Shown here: positions 5,693 to 7,196 of the stretch, in pieces | Layout: each line of letters starts with the position of its first letter | Numbering within the stretch: position 1 is the stretch's first letter | Source: Clostridium sp. CAG:245 | Lineage (GTDB): Bacteria > Bacillota > Clostridia > TANB77 > CAG-508 | Reading direction: 5' to 3' | Length of the DNA stretch: 7,196 nucleotides | NCBI GenBank assembly: GCA_000435175.1 | Contig: FR880073.1 | Location: 101,457 to 108,652, forward strand | Position numbers and translations under genes: made by a program | Notes under the pieces: model-generated | The model's database searches: none | Seen by the model: the letters and a program-made list of their open reading frames with translations, nothing else | What the model was told of the DNA's origin: nothing

Positions 5693-5733
5693 AAAAATTG
5701 AAGAATTACTTAATGAGTAGTTCTTCGATTTTT
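5693..5733 (+). terminator. Terminator of the FGE-like gene
   Basis: An 18-bp stem with two G-U pairs (5693-5710 with 5716-5733) and a 5-nt loop ends in TTTTT. It begins 14 nt after the stop codon. The A-run on its 5' arm means it could also stop transcripts arriving from the right. Confidence 0.9.
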
Positions 5734-5750
5734 ATAATTTAGTGGTAATA

Positions 5751-5826
5751 GAAAAGGTAAATGAAAAACTACAAAATTTAACGGTCAATTGAAAAAGTAA
5801 TTTCTATTTGGAAAAAGTAAATTCTA
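5751..5826 (+). repeat. Three phased GAAAARGTAA direct repeats
   Basis: GAAAAGGTAA at 5751 and GAAAAAGTAA at 5791 and 5811 start exactly 40 and 20 bp apart, about four and two helical turns, so all face nearly the same side of the DNA. The last two are extended copies (TTGAAAAAGTAATTTCTA and TTGGAAAAAGTAAATTCTA). The spacing suggests a binding array for a protein, such as the multiple terminal repeats of IS21-type elements, of which this could be a relic. No coding sequence for such an element is present. Chance is not excluded in A-rich DNA. Confidence 0.45.
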
Positions 5827-5847
5827 GTTACTGAGTAAATGCTATTT

Positions 5848-5892
5848 ATAAGCAAAAAATTAATGTCAAAACATTGATTTTTGCTTATTTTT
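5848..5892 (+). terminator. Hairpin with T-tail in intergenic region
   Basis: A long imperfect stem (5848-5866 with 5871-5888, one bulge and one G-U) and a CAAA loop are followed by TTTTT (5888-5892). It has the form of an intrinsic terminator on the + strand, yet there is already a strong one at 5693-5733. It may therefore belong to a lost unit or to the end of a mobile element. Confidence 0.6.
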
Positions 5893-5902
5893 AGTGTAAA
5901 AT
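5874..5902 (+). promoter_or_regulatory. Candidate promoter of a structured RNA
   Basis: TTGATT (5874-5879) and TAAAAT (5897-5902) are separated by 17 bp and would start transcription near 5909-5911, exactly where the 5' arm of the large palindromic structure begins. It overlaps the 3' arm of the preceding hairpin. No open reading frame follows on this strand. Confidence 0.45.
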
Positions 5903-5908
5903 GAGGAT

Positions 5909-6049
5909 ATAGGCAAGAAAAAAAGGCGCACTTAAACGAGTGAATTCAAATTAATTTTTTTTAAGGTAAGACTAATTTCTATTCACTTAATTGTGCTCAC
6001 AACAGCGGCAATATTCGGTTAGTGCAGATACTTCTTGCTAGAATTTTTT
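5909..6049 (+). ncRNA. Candidate stand-alone structured RNA
   Basis: Predicted from sequence only. The 5' end GCAAGAA (5913-5919) pairs with TTCTTGC (6032-6038), forming a closing stem followed by a T-run (6044-6049). Inside, 5926-5931 pairs with 5993-5998 (one mismatch), and 5939-5953 pairs with 5973-5987 (13 of 15), giving a long apical hairpin. Between the two stems is a lopsided internal bubble: about 6 nt on the 5' side and about 33 nt on the 3' side (5999-6031). Closing stem, large central bubble and long terminal hairpin recall 6S RNA, but at ~140 nt it is short for that family and I see no diagnostic sequence. A promoter of the right spacing precedes it. It could instead be the noncoding end of the adjacent IS element, whose transposase stop is only 10 nt further on. 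Confidence 0.35.
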
Positions 6050-6058
6050 AATGTATAC

Positions 6059-6289
6059 TTATAATTGAAGAAGATAAGGCTGTAAAGTGACCTCATCTTC
6101 TTTTATCTTCTGTATATTAAACTTTTCTAATGGTTCTTTGCCATAGAAAAAATCAAATGCCTCATACGGTTTTTTTCCTCCAAGCGATTTTCTTGGAACA
6201 GAATTGATATGAGAGAACATTAAATCAAGTTTATCTTACGTTAAAGCTGACATATCTTTTTTCTTTAAAATAATGTCTCGTATAAATTC
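6059..6289 (-). pseudogene. Displaced C-terminal end of the IS30-family transposase
   Basis: Read on the minus strand from 6289, this frame repeats the transposase sequence EFIRDIILKKKDMSALT, hits an in-frame TAA (CAA in the other copy), then continues DKLDLMFSHINSVPRKS, PYEAFDFFYGKE and the 24-residue tail PLEKFNIQKIKEDEVTLQPY...LQL to TAA at 6061-6059. That tail is what IS30-family proteins normally have and is missing from the upstream open frame. This is therefore the original 3' end of the gene, separated from it by a frame-shifting duplication and further damaged by the stop codon. Confidence 0.85.
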
Positions 6290-6447
6290 ACTCTTTGCCA
6301 TAGAAAAACTCGAATGCCTCATATGGTGTTTTTCCTCCAAGTGATTTTCTTGGAACAGAATTGATATGAGAAAACATTAAATCAAGCTTATCTTGTGTTA
6401 AAGCCGACATATCTTTTTTCTTTAAAATAATATCTCGTATAAATTCA
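6135..6447. repeat. Tandem duplication of 156 bp with period 157
   Basis: Bases 6135-6290 and 6292-6447 align without gaps with 11 substitutions (about 93% identity). The period of 157 is not a multiple of three, so crossing the junction shifts the frame. Both copies encode the end of the transposase catalytic domain (EFIRDIILKK to FFYGKE). Homology stops abruptly on both sides, showing that only this segment was duplicated or that two diverged copies were joined by unequal recombination. Confidence 0.92.
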
Positions 6448-7196
6448 TGATTGTTTTCCACATGTGGCTTCTGACTTGGCATTTGTGCATCGCAATAAAA
6501 TATATTGCTTCTAATTTCTCCTGTTTCTGTGTTTACTTCAAAAAGTTCTGGTTTTGCAAACTCTGATCCTCTGTCTGTTAATAATAGTCCAAACAATTTT
6601 TTATACATTTCATCTCCAAGAAGTTCTTGAAAATAATTTAAAGATTCAGACATTTCTTCAGAAGTTCTATGTTGCCTTAAGCGACCAATCATAAATTCGG
6701 TATTTTCAAATATAAATGTTTGTATGTATGGACTTTCTTGATGATTATAAACCGTATCCATTTCTGTTGTTGCATATGTTGGGTTATTCTTTACAAATTC
6801 AACATAATCATCATATTTCCTTCCGGTATAATCGGCTGATTCGGATCTTTTCTTAAGTTTATTTTTACCTGTTATTTTTCTTCTTACTTTTCTTCTTAAA
6901 TCAATATTGGTTACACCCCAATCCTTGAATAAGCCCATTTCAATGTATGTATAGATTGTTTTTTCGCATTGTGTAATTTCCTTATGATTCTGTAAAATCG
7001 TGTAAATTGACTGTCCTTGTTTGATTAAAGGGCATATTGTGTGTGCTAATTCATAAAGCTCTGTTGTATTTAAATTAACACCTTGTCTTGAATCTTTAAG
7101 AGAATATTCATATTTTTTCTGTGCAATATTTGCGTAATAAAAATATTTTGTTTTTTTACAATGTTTTATTTCCGAGCAAGAATTACATGCACCAAC
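6288..7196 (-). CDS. IS30-family transposase, partial (N-terminus off window) and C-terminally truncated
   Basis: The frame is open from the window edge (7196) to TGA at 6290-6288, 302 visible residues; an ATG at 6938 is internal, not the start. The visible order is a cysteine motif (Cys4, Cys7, Cys13), the conserved KKYEYSLKDSRQGVN, a helix-turn-helix region (LIKQGQSIYTILQNHKEITQCEKTIYTYIE, about 57-86), a basic linker (DLRRKVRRK) and the DDE integrase core. The catalytic triad is TEMDTV (Asp147), LTDRGSEF (Asp208) and HVENNHEFIRD (Glu247). IS30-type transposases cut and join the element ends through this triad. The frame ends at FFYGKE exactly where a tandem duplication begins, so about 24 C-terminal residues are replaced by a premature stop. 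The core residues remain, so activity is possible but doubtful. Confidence 0.88.
   Translation of the reverse strand, partial: VGACNSCSEIKHCKKTKYFYYANIAQKKYEYSLKDSRQGVNLNTTELYELAHTICPLIKQGQSIYTILQNHKEITQCEKTIYTYIEMGLFKDWGVTNIDLRRKVRRKITGKNKLKKRSESADYTGRKYDDYVEFVKNNPTYATTEMDTVYNHQESPYIQTFIFENTEFMIGRLRQHRTSEEMSESLNYFQELLGDEMYKKLFGLLLTDRGSEFAKPELFEVNTETGEIRSNIFYCDAQMPSQKPHVENNHEFIRDIILKKKDMSALTQDKLDLMFSHINSVPRKSLGGKTPYEAFEFFYGKE

Larger units (their letters stand above)
6059..7196 (-). mobile_element. IS30-family insertion sequence remnant (runs off right edge)
   Basis: The stretch consists of a broken transposase gene read leftward. The transposase stop at 6059 leaves little room for a terminal inverted repeat before the T-run at 6044-6049, unless the IS extends left through the palindromic region to about 5740. 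No inverted-repeat partner can be checked because the other end is outside the window, so the boundary is not fixed. Confidence 0.7.

Noticed and set aside
5740..6058. CRISPR array
   Set aside because: The GAAAARGTAA repeats are only 10-19 nt with 10-30-nt gaps, number three and have no cas genes nearby.
6067..6108. Inverted GAAGAAGAT/ATCTTCTT pair that could be a terminator
   Set aside because: It lies inside the displaced transposase C-terminal coding sequence, the loop is long (about 19 nt), and it is explained by Glu/Asp/Lys and Leu codons.
6936..6938. ATG at 6938 as the start of the transposase
   Set aside because: The same frame is open for 86 more codons to the window edge and encodes the family's helix-turn-helix and cysteine motif, so this Met is internal.

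Overview
The window is AT-rich, with strong SD-type ribosome sites (AAAGGAG), sigma-A-like promoters (TTGACG/TATAAT) and intrinsic terminators after almost every unit. Together with the protein families this points to a low-GC Firmicute, most likely an uncultured gut-type clostridium. That placement is inference; the window holds no rRNA or other phylogenetic marker.

Layout from left to right. 1-488 (+) is the 3' end of a glycine-rich surface-type protein, closed by a bidirectional hairpin. 529-1334 (-) is a two-gene toxin-antitoxin cassette: a VbhA-like antitoxin followed by a Fic AMP-transferase-type toxin, with its own extended -10 promoter and an operator-like inverted repeat. 1476-2396 (-) is ppaC, the manganese-dependent family II pyrophosphatase, with a near-consensus promoter and a 5' leader hairpin. 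Divergent from it, 2648-3970 (+) is a two-gene unit: a DUF3006 protein and a membrane-anchored ComEC/Rec2-type metallo-beta-lactamase-fold protein. 4156-4238 (-) is tRNA-Leu(CAA) with its own promoter and terminator. Between that tRNA and the hydrolase gene lies a 73-nt tRNA-sized palindromic element bounded by direct and inverted copies of the tRNA 3' arm. 4413-5678 (+) encodes a membrane-anchored protein with a formylglycine-generating-enzyme-like (SUMF1 fold) domain that appears to lack the catalytic cysteine pair. 5740-6058 has no gene but is highly organised: three phased GAAAARGTAA repeats, a hairpin terminator, a promoter, and a long imperfect palindrome ending in a T-run, which looks like a stand-alone structured RNA. 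6059-7196 (-) is an IS30-family transposase gene that runs off the right edge. Its 3' end has been broken by a ~156-bp tandem duplication (period 157, frame-shifting), and the distal copy keeps the original C-terminus but carries an in-frame stop.

Most genes are independent units rather than one pathway. Housekeeping genes (ppaC, tRNA-Leu) are interleaved with accessory material (Fic toxin-antitoxin, surface proteins, IS30 debris, tRNA-derived repeat). The least explained parts are the non-coding stretches at 4018-4100 and 5740-6058.
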